Below are positions 1 through 15,248 of a stretch of 64,000 bases of DNA, in pieces. The notes below the pieces were generated by a model. That model had not been told where the DNA came from. It ran no database searches and worked only from the letters and a program-made list of their open reading frames with translations. Origin of the DNA: Limanda limanda (Eukaryota; Chordata; Actinopteri; Pleuronectiformes; Pleuronectidae); assembly GCF_963576545.1 (NCBI RefSeq), contig NC_083648.1, positions 24,215,042 through 24,279,041 on the forward strand. The letters run 5' to 3'. The position numbers and the translations under genes are program-made. Each line of letters opens with the position of its first letter. The stretch's first letter is position 1.

Positions 1-239
1 ATGATAACCTTTTTAACTTGTATGTTACCAAACTTTAATACAAGCAGTTATGGCATACTACTACTTTATTATACACTGAGCTGAAATGTCTCAGATTTGC
101 TATATATGTATTCAGATTTTAGTTAGTTACAATTTGTTACATTTATATGCTTATACAATGGAATGACACTGAATTGTTAAAAACTTGAGCTGTTTTTCTA
201 TTATTGTCATATCAATCACAGTGGAGATGAGGAGTGGAT

Positions 240-820
240 GCCTCATCTGCATAGCTTTGCTGCTGTAGGAGTCCAGCCTTCTGGGGCAGGACACAGGCCG
301 GCACCACACCAGGGGATGGATAGTAGCCCCAAAATGGAGAAGCAAGGTTCAGGTAACAAAACATAAAGGCATTTTTATTAAACAAACGCTCTTGCAGAAA
401 ACCAGGGCAAGACAACAAAAGTCCAAAAACAGAAAAATCTAAATAAAAATAATCTAAACTTAAAAAAACACAAGGAGCACCAAAAGAGTAGAAACCCCGA
501 GCTGGTGCGACACAAGGCGAACAAGAAGAAACAAGGAACCAAGATGAACCAGCAGACAGACAACAAGCTGACAAAGGGAAGCACAGGGACTTTTAAACAG
601 GGAGGTCTGATTGAACTCAGGTGCAACCATAGACTGTATATAAAGGGGTGAAAGACATGAGGAACAGGTGCAAACAAACAGCGCAAACACAGGAAATAAA
701 GCTGGAGACACACAAGGAGCATAATTTTAAAATAAAACAGGAAACAGAGAAATCAGGGGAAAAGCACCAAACACAAGCAAACTGTCCATAGTCAAAAAAT
801 GTCCACAAGGAGTCTCCTTA
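240..820. repeat. A-rich dispersed repeat, related to 10895-11315
   Basis: This segment and 10895-11315 share an order of similar words: AAAGTCCAAAA, GACAAAGGGAAGCACAGGGA against GACAAACGGAAGCACAGAGA, ATTGAACT, and TGTCCATAGTCAAAAAA against TGTCCATCATCAAAAAA. Such A-rich, CAGG/ACAGG-rich units are common in fish genomes. I cannot classify it; I found no target duplication or coding sequence. Confidence 0.45.
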
Positions 821-893
821 AAGGGAGGTTTAAAACAATTATCTGATTGGTAAAGTCAAAGCCCACCGCCAACACACCTAAAACATCTCCATG

Positions 894-1095
894 GTAAATG
901 GTCTGCATTTATATAGCGCTTTTCTAGTCTTGCTGACTACCATAGTGCTTTACAGTACAGTTTTACTTTCACATACATTCATATGTAAATATTTTTAAGA
1001 GGGGTTCAGCCCAAGGAAACTTCAGAAGAGTGGGATTGAACCGATGACCTTCTGGTTGGAGGACAATTGTTCTACCCCTGAGCCACAGCCACCCT
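894..1095 (-). repeat. tRNA-derived SINE, family A (minus strand)
   Basis: On the plus strand it begins with the family tail TTTATATAGCGCTTTTCTAG and ends with the reverse complement of a tRNA-like head (TCTACCCCTGAGCCACAGCC). In SINE orientation this gives GGCTGTGGCTCAGGGGTAGA, a pol III A-box-like start. The middle is degraded but collinear with the other copies in this window. Confidence 0.7.
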
Positions 1096-2916
1096 TTATT
1101 CTCTCTGTTTCAAGAATAACCGCGCCAATCCAAAATTCCAAATGCACAAAACCACGTTCACGCTCACGAAAAGAGGTTCATATGTTTTAAGTGTCAAATT
1201 ATCGCAAACCAAATGTCACCAGGGGGCTACCTAATTTACAAATACACACAATTAGAGATTTTTTTATCAGCTGTTGTTCCTGCATTTAACAGCTGTAACT
1301 ATGTTTCTTTCGGTCTGGACAATGTGTTTGTTCTCCTAGTAATTTCCTAATATAAAAGTTTGATCCTGCTCTCAATTCACTTATCAATGTTGGTGATTTG
1401 TCATATGCAGTAAACCCTTTCATTTGCAAACGCTCAAATCTTGATGGGGAAAACCTGGCTTGACTTACCGAGTTGATAAACATTTACATTTTTTAAGGCA
1501 GTAAACCAAAGTACTGCTGTAGACCATAGAATCGAACATCTGACATACATAAATGCAGTCAGTGCCACCAGCCCCAGAATCTATAAAATGGCCACAGTCA
1601 ATATTATGAATATGTTTCTACTCTCCTTTAAATGCTGATCTGCCACTTGACCAGTGGATGGAAGAGATGCAGAGGAAGAGGGCAGAAAAAAGTAGATTGA
1701 AATTATGAGTGTAAATAGTGTAAATATGTTTTTAAGAAAAGTATTCTTGCTGTCTACATGAAGAAGCTACTGTGATCACCAGTAAGTCGATCAGTCTTTC
1801 CATGGTGATGACTAACAATAATTCTCTTGTGGCCACTTCCATCACAAATTAGCAAAGCATGACAATGACTTGTTATCTTGTTCTCATGGATTATTATTTT
1901 GTGGCCACAAATATCATGGGACAGGATCTTTATATTTCTTCTGACATAAAGAAAAATTATTTCCCCCTTCCTCAAATAGATTTATAATGCGAAATCCTGA
2001 CCTGGTCCCATACATTTCCTTTTATCTGCAGGGGACATCACACCTGATCTCTTGTGAACCACCTCAAAGACGTCCACATGCATGAAGAATATCCACTGAA
2101 ACCAACAGTGGTTGTAGCCAGGTGTGTACTATATGTTGCACAGTACTATATTTGTGTTCTATCAGTATATTTTCAGGGATTGCAACTGTGTAACATAGTG
2201 TTTATACATATTAATGTGTGTCATCAGTTCTCTGTAACAGGATAATAATACATATCAAGTAAATAATTTTCTGTTCTTTTTTAGTCTGAAAAATTCAGGT
2301 TCAAAATGACTTCAAAGGATCCTGAAGGATGTGGAGAAGTTGAGCCCGCACCACCAGACTTTGGAGTCGTTTCACAATGTTGTCCTACGGTTTGCCTCAA
2401 ATAATTTATTGAGTTGATTTGCCCTGCAAGGGCCCTATGTTTGATTGACCTGCTGTGCAAAGTCTCAGTTCGGTAATTTACACGGATTTCTTTGTTTTTC
2501 ACGTTTTACCTGTCTGCAATGCACATCAATGAAAATGCTGATCACCCTAAAGCAGCAGCTTTTCAGGGAATATCTGAAGGCAAAGAAGGGGCACTGCGCA
2601 GCATAGTCAGGGAGAACAGGGCCAACATAAAGTAAGATACACTGAATGTTTTGATTACAAAAATGTATTTTTATGACACAGTATATACAATTTACATAAA
2701 TAACATATTTTACAAACATCATTGTACAAATGTTCTCCAGGTTACATCCAGAAAATGATGGAGGTCCTGTTTGACCAAGTATTTAAAGACTCTGCACCAA
2801 ACGTTTAGAAGAGGTCATCGCTGGCTGTGTGAGTCGTTTCAGCCGAGGGGCGGTCGAAAGCCAACGTAACTGCTGCCATCATCAGGGAACTCCTCGTGTA
2901 TGTGAATACAATAGGG

Positions 2917-3771
2917 CAGCCATTCCCAAACTTAAGAAGGCCCACCCACACCTTTAATCACAAATATATGATCCACACACAGGACTAGAATCATACATAT
3001 TATTAATTTGATAGCAAAAATAATTGTATATGAATGCAGGCATATGCAGTGCAAATACCAATAACATCCACATTTAAGCGTAACGATTTGCAAAGCAAAC
3101 AATGTAAAAAAAAAACATTAAGTGCAAATAGGGTATTGTTAAAATATATTTTTACTGTTTGTAGAACAGATCACGACAAGGATATCCGGGAGAAGACAAA
3201 CGTATTTGAGGCATAACCAAATATACTTGAGGCGTTTCAGCCCCTCCCCCCCCCCAAAAAAAAACATGGGTCTTGTTATCTAACATCTAAGCGCACAGCA
3301 CACACAGGCTTGGGGCTCGTCCTCTGGGCCTGCAACTGATCCTCACTTGAGTCCTTTCTGCGAGTCCTCTTTTTAGTTTTGAATGATTCAGTTTGACTTT
3401 CTGATTCCCCATCGTCATTAGCAGCTTTCCTCTGCTCCATCTTGCTCGACCCAGCACACAACAAAGTTCTCCCTCACCTATGATTCCCCACTAATGATGC
3501 GTTCAAGTGTTAATGTGACGGTCAGCAAATACAACACCTGCTAAATAGGTCAAATAAAATAAGGACAATATGGAATTTGATTCTCATGTCTTTGTTTCAT
3601 TACCTGTGATATAACTTTGTTTTGAATCAATCATAAATGTTTGGTGGTATTAAAGGCTTACTTCCAAATTTGAAACTTTTCATCTATTTTTTTCTGATGA
3701 CCTCTCACGGCCCTCCTGCAGTGGCTTCACGGCCCACCAAGGGGCCGCGGTCCACACTTTGGGAATGACTG
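2917..3771. mobile_element. Non-autonomous hAT element (Charlie-like ends)
   Basis: The element is bounded by an 8-bp target duplication CAATAGGG at 2909-2916 and 3772-3779. The left end starts CAGCCATTCCCAAACTT and the right end reads, reversed, CAGTCATTCCCAAAGTG. These are inverted repeats of the CAGNGGTTCYCAAA type known from Charlie-like hAT transposons. At 855 bp with no transposase-like frame it must depend on a transposase supplied elsewhere. The identical duplication makes the boundaries firm. Confidence 0.9.
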
Positions 3772-3779
3772 CAATAGGG

Positions 3780-3888
3780 AATTACAGACCTCACCTTTCT
3801 CCCAAGATGGCCCCAGTTCAATGAACACGTTCATGCACAACTCTGCAAGTGGAAGAATTTACTGTTGGCCACAGTTGTTCGTATGCGG

Positions 3889-3924
<36 letters not shown>

Positions 3925-6885
3925 ATATGTAGAATGGCTTTATTTGTGTGCCTTGTTCAGTCTCTTACGAGTTACAGGAACATCTGCTCATCGACAATGT
4001 AATCACCTTCAGCGGCATCTGAAAATCAAGGTATTAATATCAGATGAAAAGGATTTCATCACCTGCAATCTGTAAACAGAAGCGTTTAAGACAGGGGATA
4101 TAAATAACAATTTAAGACTTGGGTTATTTTAAATTATCCTCTTAAATCCACCTTTCCTTCCTGGCTGTTGAAGCTTCCCTCTGAACACTTGATGGCAGCA
4201 TTCCCTAAAACATCATTTCATGGTTGAGACGCTTTTCAGATTGAAGGCAGCTGGATGTTTCATCAGTAAACTACGAATCAAACATTGCATTACCATCTGA
4301 TTGGAGGTGTCAGCACACAGCACCATGCCTACCATGTATGCACTTACACCGTCACTAATTTGTGAATATCGTGCAACAACAAATTTTCTCCACCAAATCA
4401 CACACTGTACACGGTCTGCCCAGCATCAAACAGTACACAAAGGTACCCTATGGTAGCTTATGCTGAACTGCTACAGAGCAAGTTAAATAAAGATAAGAGA
4501 TCAACCCGTACAAAAGCACCGCCACCGACCAATAACTTCCCTTGAAACATGACATCAGTGTTCTTAGAGGATCCAGTGGATGTTGGATCTCTGAGGAGGA
4601 CAAGGGTCTGCAGAGACCAGCAAGATCCTTTGGCCTACTCCGTCAAGTCTGTTTATGAAACATATAGATTGTGATTGGAGGGAATGATCACCTATTGGAG
4701 CCATATCCAACTAGACACGAAGGAGCAATATGCTCACAGTACCACAGACTGTCTGCATCGCTCTACGTCTCTTTAACTTGTTACCTATCCACTGTGGGTG
4801 ATGCAGAGAATCTCAGCAGACACACTGAACACAATGACCATTTTACACTTTACTCATAAATAGCAATGTCTTTTGTTTAAATATATATATATATATAAAT
4901 ATAATATAAATAAATTGAGACATATATATATTGTTCTATTTTGTTCTCTACTTACCTTTATTTAGAATCAGACTTGTTTTACAAATCTCATTGCACATTT
5001 GTATACTGATATCAATATACAGTAGAAATTATACTAAAGTGTTGTACCTGTTGTATTCCAAAGATGTAAAACCAGCCCTCTTCCTTCTTGACAGTATGTT
5101 TTTTATGTTCATTTTTTTTATTTACTCACAGGTGAGCTTGAAACCACCAGGGTTGCCCCTGAAAGAATAAGGCAAAAACGTTCATACACACAATGAAAAT
5201 ACATGTAATTAATGCATATTGTTCATACTCCAGACATTTTATGTAGGCCCCCAAACTTGTTTTTAAGGCCTGAGCACCAACCATTGCCAGGATCCTATTT
5301 TAATACAAATAATTGTTATTTTTCTTTTTCTCCAAAATAAAGCACATTTCCACTGTGACACATTTCACCTTGATGCACGGACATGGGCAGGTCAAACACA
5401 GATCCAAAAACACTACAACTTCTGGAGTCATAACCGCAACCCAGGAGTTGACCATTTTGAGGCATCAATTTAGTGATATACAATTATTGGACACTTACAA
5501 AGTTGTTAAAAATAATAACATTCGATAAGCATAAGAGACAAAGAGCATGGACCATTGCCATCTTCATGCTATTTTACACTGTGATTGCATGTTGTGGTGT
5601 TAGATTGTTGTAATACCTTGAGACATATGTACTTTTTTTTTGGTAGCCTGTATTTTGGATTTTGGAGTACACATGCATCAGCCCCCACTGATTTATACTC
5701 TCATGTCCACTTGCTTCCCCTCACTCATGTGAAGTGTTTTCCTCAAGAACGTCTATCCCCCTCTCCTCCTCCTTTCTGCCCTAGCAGCCTGTAAGTGTGC
5801 TATTACACACAGCTCCCCTGCTGCGCTCCTTATAGCCCCACTTATAACAAGCTTCCCCCCTACACTCTTCTCTCTCTTTTCCCCTTAAAATAACTTTAGA
5901 ACCATAGATACTCATAACAACAAATATATACATAATACATACAACAAAACAGTGTGCTCTGATAAATGTTTCCTTAATATACGTTTATTTAATTCATCGA
6001 CCAAACAAATGAATTAATTAACAAAGCAAATAATTCAATAAGATTCTAAATGAATATAGCTGCAGGTCAACACAGCCTATCAAATCCCTCTCTATTAGTT
6101 CATAAGTTACAATTGATTTCACACCATTCAAAGATGTTCACAAAATAATTTACTTGTCACAACAAAACAGAAATTAATTAACACATATCATTTTATTTAC
6201 TCAACTTACTGGCTTTAATTGTTTTATGGATAACATTTGTTTTGTTTTAGATTCTTTTGTTTCTTTGTAGATATTGTTCCAAAAATGTATCCCTTTCACT
6301 GTAATGCAATGTTCTATTAAGTTGGTGCTAAATCTTGTTTCTTTAAAGATCTCTATTCATTTTCAGTTATAATGGCCTTATATGCAACCACTAGCCAATA
6401 ATAGGTTTGATGGATCTCTATCAACTCTATCAACTCAAGATCAAATTATTTGGACTGGTCTTGAATTCAACCCCCCACTGAGTGTTAGATATCATGCCTC
6501 CTGATTATTGTCTGATCGCTTCATACATGAAAGCGGTGTCCTAGTTCCATACACAATAGTTATCCTGAGCAAGACGTATTAGAAACTCAGTTTTGACAGC
6601 TTCGACGTTTCCCAACTGGGTCATTCTTTTGCTTAATGTTGTTTCTACATTTTTCAGAAGTTGTCTTAAGTCATCTGAGAAACTGAAGTTAGCTACTGAA
6701 CATGATATTTGCTTCTGGAATGCTTCCATTCACATGCAGACATGGTTTGATGGTAATACAAAGTAATATAATGTGGTCTCCTACCCGTGGACTGCTTTAA
6801 CAGGACCTGGGATACCAAGTACTTTTGAAGACCTGCAAAATGAAAAAAAGACAAACAGTGATTGATGCTATTAAAGTTGATTAGA
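3780..6885. other. Intergenic DNA, nothing recognised
   Basis: AT-rich sequence with a (CA)n tract at its start and a short (AT)n tract at 4880-4900. Small open frames are present on both strands, but none resembles a known protein, and none has neighbouring frames that could be exons. Confidence 0.6.
3893..3922. repeat. (CA)n microsatellite
   Basis: About 15 CA units without interruption. Confidence 0.95.
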
Positions 6886-7115
6886 GAGCCACCAACTCAG
6901 CTCAGGAGGTAGAGCCACAAATAGAGTGGGTTGTCCACAAACCACAAGGTTGGTGGTTCAATCCCATTCCACATGTCGAAGTATCCTTGTGCAATCCATC
7001 AAACACCAAAGTACCCCTGACAGCTGTGCGGACGGTGTGTGATAGATAAAGTGCTGCACATTGATGCACTGTATGAATGTGTGTGTGAATAGGCTAATGA
7101 CAAAACTGTCATCAC
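6886..7115 (+). repeat. tRNA-derived SINE, family A (plus strand)
   Basis: The tRNA-like head runs CAGCTCAGGAGGTAGAG and is followed by GGTTGGTGGTTCAATCCCA, which matches a pol III B box. The body includes the family words TCCTTGTGCAA and GCACTGTATGAATGTGTGTG. It is diverged and probably lacks the 3' tail. Confidence 0.7.
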
Positions 7116-8010
7116 AAATGGAATGGCTCTCACCAGATCTGGATTATGATGTGGATGGACATTGATTTGCACAAACAAAGAGGGTCCATTTAGACCTGGT
7201 ATAAACTTGCATCTCAATTGATGCAATTACAAGAGGACAGCTGTTAGTACATCAAATGTCCACGTGTCTCAAATGAACTTGGTAATGTCATCATCAGTGC
7301 CGTTGCAGTACATCTACTTGTGACAGCGAGGTGAGAGGTTATAGGATCAGAAGTAAATGAGTAGTTTAATAACAATATTTTTCTACATGAGTCCCGCTCA
7401 TCGTGCTCCACCTTCATCTGTTTTCAGAAATAGAACATGATGTAATTGTTCATTACCATACTTGACCCTTATTGCCCAGGATCTGTTTAATTATACAAAT
7501 CATTCAATTGATTCAATTAGTCATTCACTCTGGGAAGGTATAAATCAGTATCTGGTGACAAGGCTTGTGACATTAATTATCAATTCACATTCAAGTTTAG
7601 AAATGGATAACAAATAGCAAGCGCGACCTGATCCTTGCTTTCAATAAAGAAGAGGGTAAAAGAAGTTGAGGTAAAATGGGCTAAAAACCCACGACAATAT
7701 TAATAGTAGGTAACTGTTCCAATAGAAACAGGCTATTGAAAAATAACCCTCCCATAGCATCCCCTTATATCTTCCTCTACTTGTGTCACCCATTCTAACA
7801 GCACATCCATGAATGGCTGTCACTCTCTATCTTACCTTGACCTTGAGTACAGCTTAGTGAGAGAAGGGATTATGTTTGGAACGAGGCAGGCCCAACTCTC
7901 TCAATGGTGTACATATATATAATGTGTAATATACATTATGGTTTAAACAGTAATGTGTGAGGATGGTTAAAAAAAACTTCAACACTAGTATCTTTAGCGT
8001 AAAGATATGA
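7116..8010. other. Intergenic DNA, nothing recognised
   Basis: Plain AT-rich sequence up to the target duplication of the hAT element at 8019. No gene or repeat that I can name. Confidence 0.5.
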
Positions 8011-8157
8011 GTTATTATTAGAGCTGTCAAACGATTAAAATATTTAATCGCGATTAATCGCATTTTGTCATAGTTAACTCGCGATTAATCGCAAATTTGT
8101 ATCTATTCTGAATGTTCTTTCATTTATTATTTTTCCATAATTTTACTTTCGTTTTAA

Positions 8158-8654
8158 AGGGACTCTTACCTTTGTTGCATTTTTACACTTATTTTTGGAT
8201 AAGGTTAAATTGGTATTAATAAGGTAATGACACTCTAAAATGCAAGACAGACCCACCAGGAGTAAAAACAAACAATTATTTCACTCTCATAATATTTAGT
8301 GAAAACTTCAACCAATAAAATTCTTCGGACCGAAGGACCTTATTGGCCGACAGACCTGTCTGTTTGCTGCATGGACATGCAGGTTTTCCGTCTGCTTCTT
8401 GTGGCGCATTCGGGCCCGTCATCATATGTGAATGTAAATGTATATAACTTACCGGTGCTTCTGAATCCGAATCCATTGCTTTGGTAAACAAAAACTCACG
8501 TGCGTGCGCGGAGGCAGTAGGTTCTAAGTCTGCTTGTAAATAAAGTTTCTTCAAAAAAACACCGCGGATGGGAACGAGGGGGTGGGGCATTGGAGGAAGG
8601 CGGGATGATTTGAATGTGCTGTAATTCTCAAATGCAACAAAGGTAAGAGTCCCT
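8158..8654. mobile_element. Nested TTAA-target DNA transposon (piggyBac- or Kolobok-like MITE)
   Basis: A perfect 25-bp terminal inverted repeat, starting AGGGACTCTTACCTTTG on the left, ends at 8654 on the right. Both ends abut TTAA (8154-8157 and 8655-8658), the target site used by piggyBac and Kolobok transposases. The 497-bp body has only short frames, so it is non-autonomous. The perfect arms suggest that it moved recently compared with its hAT host. Confidence 0.85.
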
Positions 8655-9132
8655 TTAATGCTCTTATCAACATGGAAAAGTGGATTGGCTTGCTTTATGC
8701 AAATGTTTTATATTATTGAAAAACAACATTGCCAAACAGGGCGGTACAAAATAAAATTATAAAGTGCACATATCAGGTAAACAAGGACTCAGCCTATAGT
8801 GCAGTTAAACCATGGCTTAATATTTTCTTTTTTTCAAGTTTGCTGTGAACATAGCAGTCAGTCCTCTTATTTCAGAAACAATGAACCATAACAGTTAGGT
8901 TACCAATAAAAGGTAAGCCTACTACTTCTTTGCTTTAAGCTAGCTACTCAAACAGACAAGCAACAAATAACAAACAAACAAAATACACAGGCAGGTGTCG
9001 GCCTACTTTGAAATAAATGAAACACAGAACTTTGTAGGGCTATTTGAGTCCTCCCCTTATTTGTGGAAAATGTATGAAATAAGAAGTACCCTATTTTTAA
9101 ATAAATAAAAACATATAGCTGCAGCCTAATAG

Positions 9133-9407
9133 TGTAACGGACTGGGTTTATGTTTATGTTTGGTTTTGACGTATGCTCAGTAAAACACTGTTGAAGGAGC
9201 GCTCTGATGTCTGACAGTCAGTGAAGGGGTCTGGGTGGGACATGTGACTGTTTGGACCAATAGGATGGGGGGATCGGGGATCAATGAGGAAGTGAAGTGT
9301 TGATGTCTGCGAGAGACGGAGTAACAGCGAGAGGTGCACATGTTCGTGTAGAGGAAAATACCAGTTACTAAACCACGAAGAAGTTCCGTGTCCTGTGGGA
9401 CGCTACA
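9133..9407. mobile_element. Probable solo LTR nested in the hAT element
   Basis: The 275-bp segment begins TGTAACGGACTGGG and ends GGACGCTACA, so it has TG...CA ends with a short inverted start (TGTA...TACA). It is flanked by ATAG at 9129-9132 and 9408-9411. Gypsy-type LTRs often begin TGTAAC. No internal retroelement region is present, which fits recombination between two LTRs. The 4-bp duplication is weak evidence on its own. Confidence 0.5.
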
Positions 9408-9603
9408 ATAGCTTTAAAATATATATTTTAGGTGGCGAAATATTAAAACAAAAAGCGAGAGCAGGTCAGACTGGAGGCGAACACAGATACTGAAGCTGCA
9501 GCTGCAGCTCTGCTTTAACTCGAGTTAAAAAAATTGACGGCGTTAAAATGGGTTTGCGTTAACGCCGTTAATAACGCGTTAAACTGACAGCCCTAGTTAT
9601 TAT

Positions 9604-10894
9604 AGATCAAGCATGTGCATTTCAAGATGTTGCTTAAAAAACAAGAAAAGGACATGACCAGATTTCAAAGGACTGTTAATAGCAATAAACCAGAGGACTG
9701 ATTAAACCAGTACCATTTTGAAGACGTCAAAAGGGGTCAGCTCAATTGTTTGTTTTTCAGATTGTATTTGAATGGCTTAAAAATTAAAATAAATCTTTCA
9801 CAGTGAAAAATAATTAATTTAGTGTTGTGCTTGAGGATGGTTGATGGTTTGAGTGGGAGGAATGGGCCAGCATGCAGCTGTTAATTTTTTATGATTAAAA
9901 AGTTTTATTCAGATAATCCCCCAAAAGGAGCAAAATAATTGGGTGATATTCATCATTATAGGATTGTCTACAGACAAATAGTGGGAAAACCTACACAGTA
10001 AACAAAACCCTGGCCCTCATTATCCTGGAGGTTGAAAGACTGGCGGAGGAGGCATAAACATGGATGGTGAGGTTGACAAACAGATGAACATCTTCCTTTG
10101 GAACAGATTTTATTACAGCAGAAAATGTTTCAACATTTTACAGGGGAAGTTTATTCCTTAGGGCACAGTTACATAAGCGTGTGTATACATGTTGCAGATC
10201 AAAGTTGAACATCAAGCAAGAGGCATATGTGTAAGCGAGAGATCCTGTCACCGACTTGAGCTGTCAGGTCAAACAGGACACTGACCAGCCTCAGGTAGCG
10301 CTGGTAACTTGTGTTAGAGAACAGTCACATATGCAAAGGAATGTCATGGGTCAAAGTTCGGCTCTTCGCTTGCACAGATTGGAAGTTAACCCATTAACTG
10401 GTACGGGTTTGCCACATTCGCAATGTGTGGCCGTGCCCTTATTATTGCATCACACCACAACGTTCCTGTGGTCAAACTCACAAGGAGCACGGAAAAATCT
10501 GCTTTGCATTCGGTGGGAATGCAGCATTAAGGGTCAGTTAAGTCACTGAAAGGAAATCGACTATGGAAAAAGCAAGACTGACAAAAATGAAAAGCATTTC
10601 CTCAACCACCATAAAACAGTGTCTTAACAACAGGTTTACAGGTGAGTGTGAGGAATAGGCACCTTCCTCATAGCAGTCATACCAAAATGAAATCAAGGGA
10701 ATTACAGTTATTTAAGACAAACATAGAACGTCTATCTAGTCTTTCAGCAATGAAAATGAGACTAAAAGAACAGTGCAAGTAACTTTTGAAACAAATATAT
10801 AAAGGATAATACGAAGGGATGGAATTAAGTTTTAACATAAAGTATTACGTCGGGTTCAACAACCTGCATGTGTGGAGTCTTACTGTTGCTCCTG
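9604..10894. other. Intergenic DNA, nothing recognised
   Basis: A mix of AT-rich and moderate-GC sequence. The open frame at 10256-10549 has no recognisable domain and no partner exons. Nothing else seen. Confidence 0.5.
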
Positions 10895-11315
10895 ATCCAT
10901 ACTGTCAGGATAAAGAAAGCAGGACGACCCAAGTGCAAGAGCCTGGTTCATGTAGAAAAAGCAAAAATGTCCTTTATTTCAGCAAAGCTACTTCCAGCAA
11001 AACAGGATTAAAAACACAAAGTCCAAAATTCCACATCCAGAAAAAGACTGCAAAAAGCACAACTGAAAGGACCGCAGGGAACAAGATGTCAAGACAAACT
11101 GACAAAGACAAACGGAAGCACAGAGACCTATGTACACAAATGTACACATTTCGAAATCAAAAAGGAAACCCTAATTGAACTTTTAAACACAAGCCAAATC
11201 CAGACACAAGAAAACCAAGGGAAATGTCCATCATCAAAAAAGTCAAACAAAATCCAAAAGCTCTTCAGATACATGAAGCTCAGAGTCATGACACATAAAC
11301 TGCTCATACTATCCT
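10895..11315. repeat. A-rich dispersed repeat, related to 240-820
   Basis: It is collinear with 240-820 through several similar words (listed in that entry). The similarity explains the open frame here, which is a by-product of A-rich repeat sequence. The superfamily is unknown. Confidence 0.45.
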
Positions 11316-14156
<2,841 letters not shown>

Positions 14157-15248
14157 GTGGTGCACACGTGATCACATTTACTTAGTTAGGATATTTATGT
14201 TGTTCACAGCATTTCAGATCTTGATGGAGGCAATCAGACTACTTTGGAATTGATATCTATAAGTCCAGTTGGGTGAAAATAAGAGCAAGACAGACATGTG
14301 GGATTGTTTGGCCTTGGCGAAGGAATGCGCTCTACTGATTGCCATCTCTTTAATTTGTCTTCCATTTGTTTACCTGAAAAAAGAACTTTACCCAAGTTGT
14401 TCAGAAAAAACAAACTGTTCTGCTGATCTTGCATGTCCTGTTTGTGTTTTTCTCAGAGTAAATACTGTCCAAATACCTGGGGACGTTAGTTGGATGTAAA
14501 TAGTTTTCTGTAAATGCAGATAGTTTGATCGAGTTTGCTGTGTCCTAATATATATATATATCATCAGATGTTCCACCAAACCTCTTGTTTTGACTATTTA
14601 TGAGCCCAAAGTTGACTTTTAAGTAGGAAAAAGGACACTACAATGTCTGTATATGTCATGTAAGTGTCAACTTCAATTAGATCTAAGAGGTTATGTATGT
14701 TCAAGTCTTTGAGACGAGCAGATAAGTATGTGACCTTCGATCCTTTTGGAGTCTTTAAATGGTCTATTTTGTAGAACACCAATGTTGACAAGCTGTGGTC
14801 ATTTTGTGTTATCCAGTGAATGAAAGTCCAGCAACAATTTTCTACATGGATCTATTTACAAAAAAAGAAGAAAAGAAAACCTGCTATTTCAGTGTTTTCA
14901 AACTCCTATTGCTCAAGGAGAAGAGACTTGAGTCTTTCATTGGGTCTTTTCTGGGATGCCATTGAATACAGTCAAACCAGTGCTGCTAATGACTCTGAAC
15001 TTAATAGGACACTGTGTCTGCTTTACTTTGCATATTCCATATGCCCTAAAGCTGTTCTGATATCAGAACAGCTAACAACCCTAGTGCTGTTAAGAGACCT
15101 GGTGGGATATCAACACGAATCACAGTATTTCCTTTCTTAGGCTCATCCATCATCCACCATCTAGCTTTGTTAGACTCATTAATTACACAGCTTTTCTGCA
15201 ATTATTGTGAGGACTTTAGGATTAAACCAATAGACACGTGTCTAGGAC
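14157..15248. other. Intergenic DNA, nothing recognised
   Basis: Several short frames on both strands, none with recognisable protein sequence or splice context. Confidence 0.5.

Larger units (their letters stand above)
1..2900. other. Intergenic DNA with a dispersed repeat, a SINE and a possible decayed gene
   Basis: 1-210 and 1100-2030 show nothing recognisable. 240-820 is an A-rich dispersed repeat and 894-1095 is a SINE (both listed separately). 2030-2900 has several short coding-looking pieces on the plus strand, with intron-like AT-rich gaps between them, discussed under findings. No intact gene is present. Confidence 0.6.
8019..9595. mobile_element. Non-autonomous hAT element hosting two later insertions
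   Basis: The 8-bp target duplication GTTATTAT is at 8011-8018 and 9596-9603. Ends are TAGAGCTGTCA on the left and, reversed, TAGGGCTGTCA on the right. The subterminal regions are full of ATTAATCGCGATTAATCGC-type and GCGTTAACGCCGTTAATAA-type words, the texture of a very common fish hAT MITE. Inside are a TTAA-flanked element (8158-8654) and a probable solo LTR (9133-9407). Without them the element would be about 0.8 kb. There is no transposase frame. Confidence 0.9.

Noticed and set aside
8011..9603. Long ORFs within the hAT nest as possible transposase
   Set aside because: The frames (up to 104 residues at 8276-8590) are short, lie inside the nested TTAA element, and show no hAT, piggyBac or dimerisation-domain wording.
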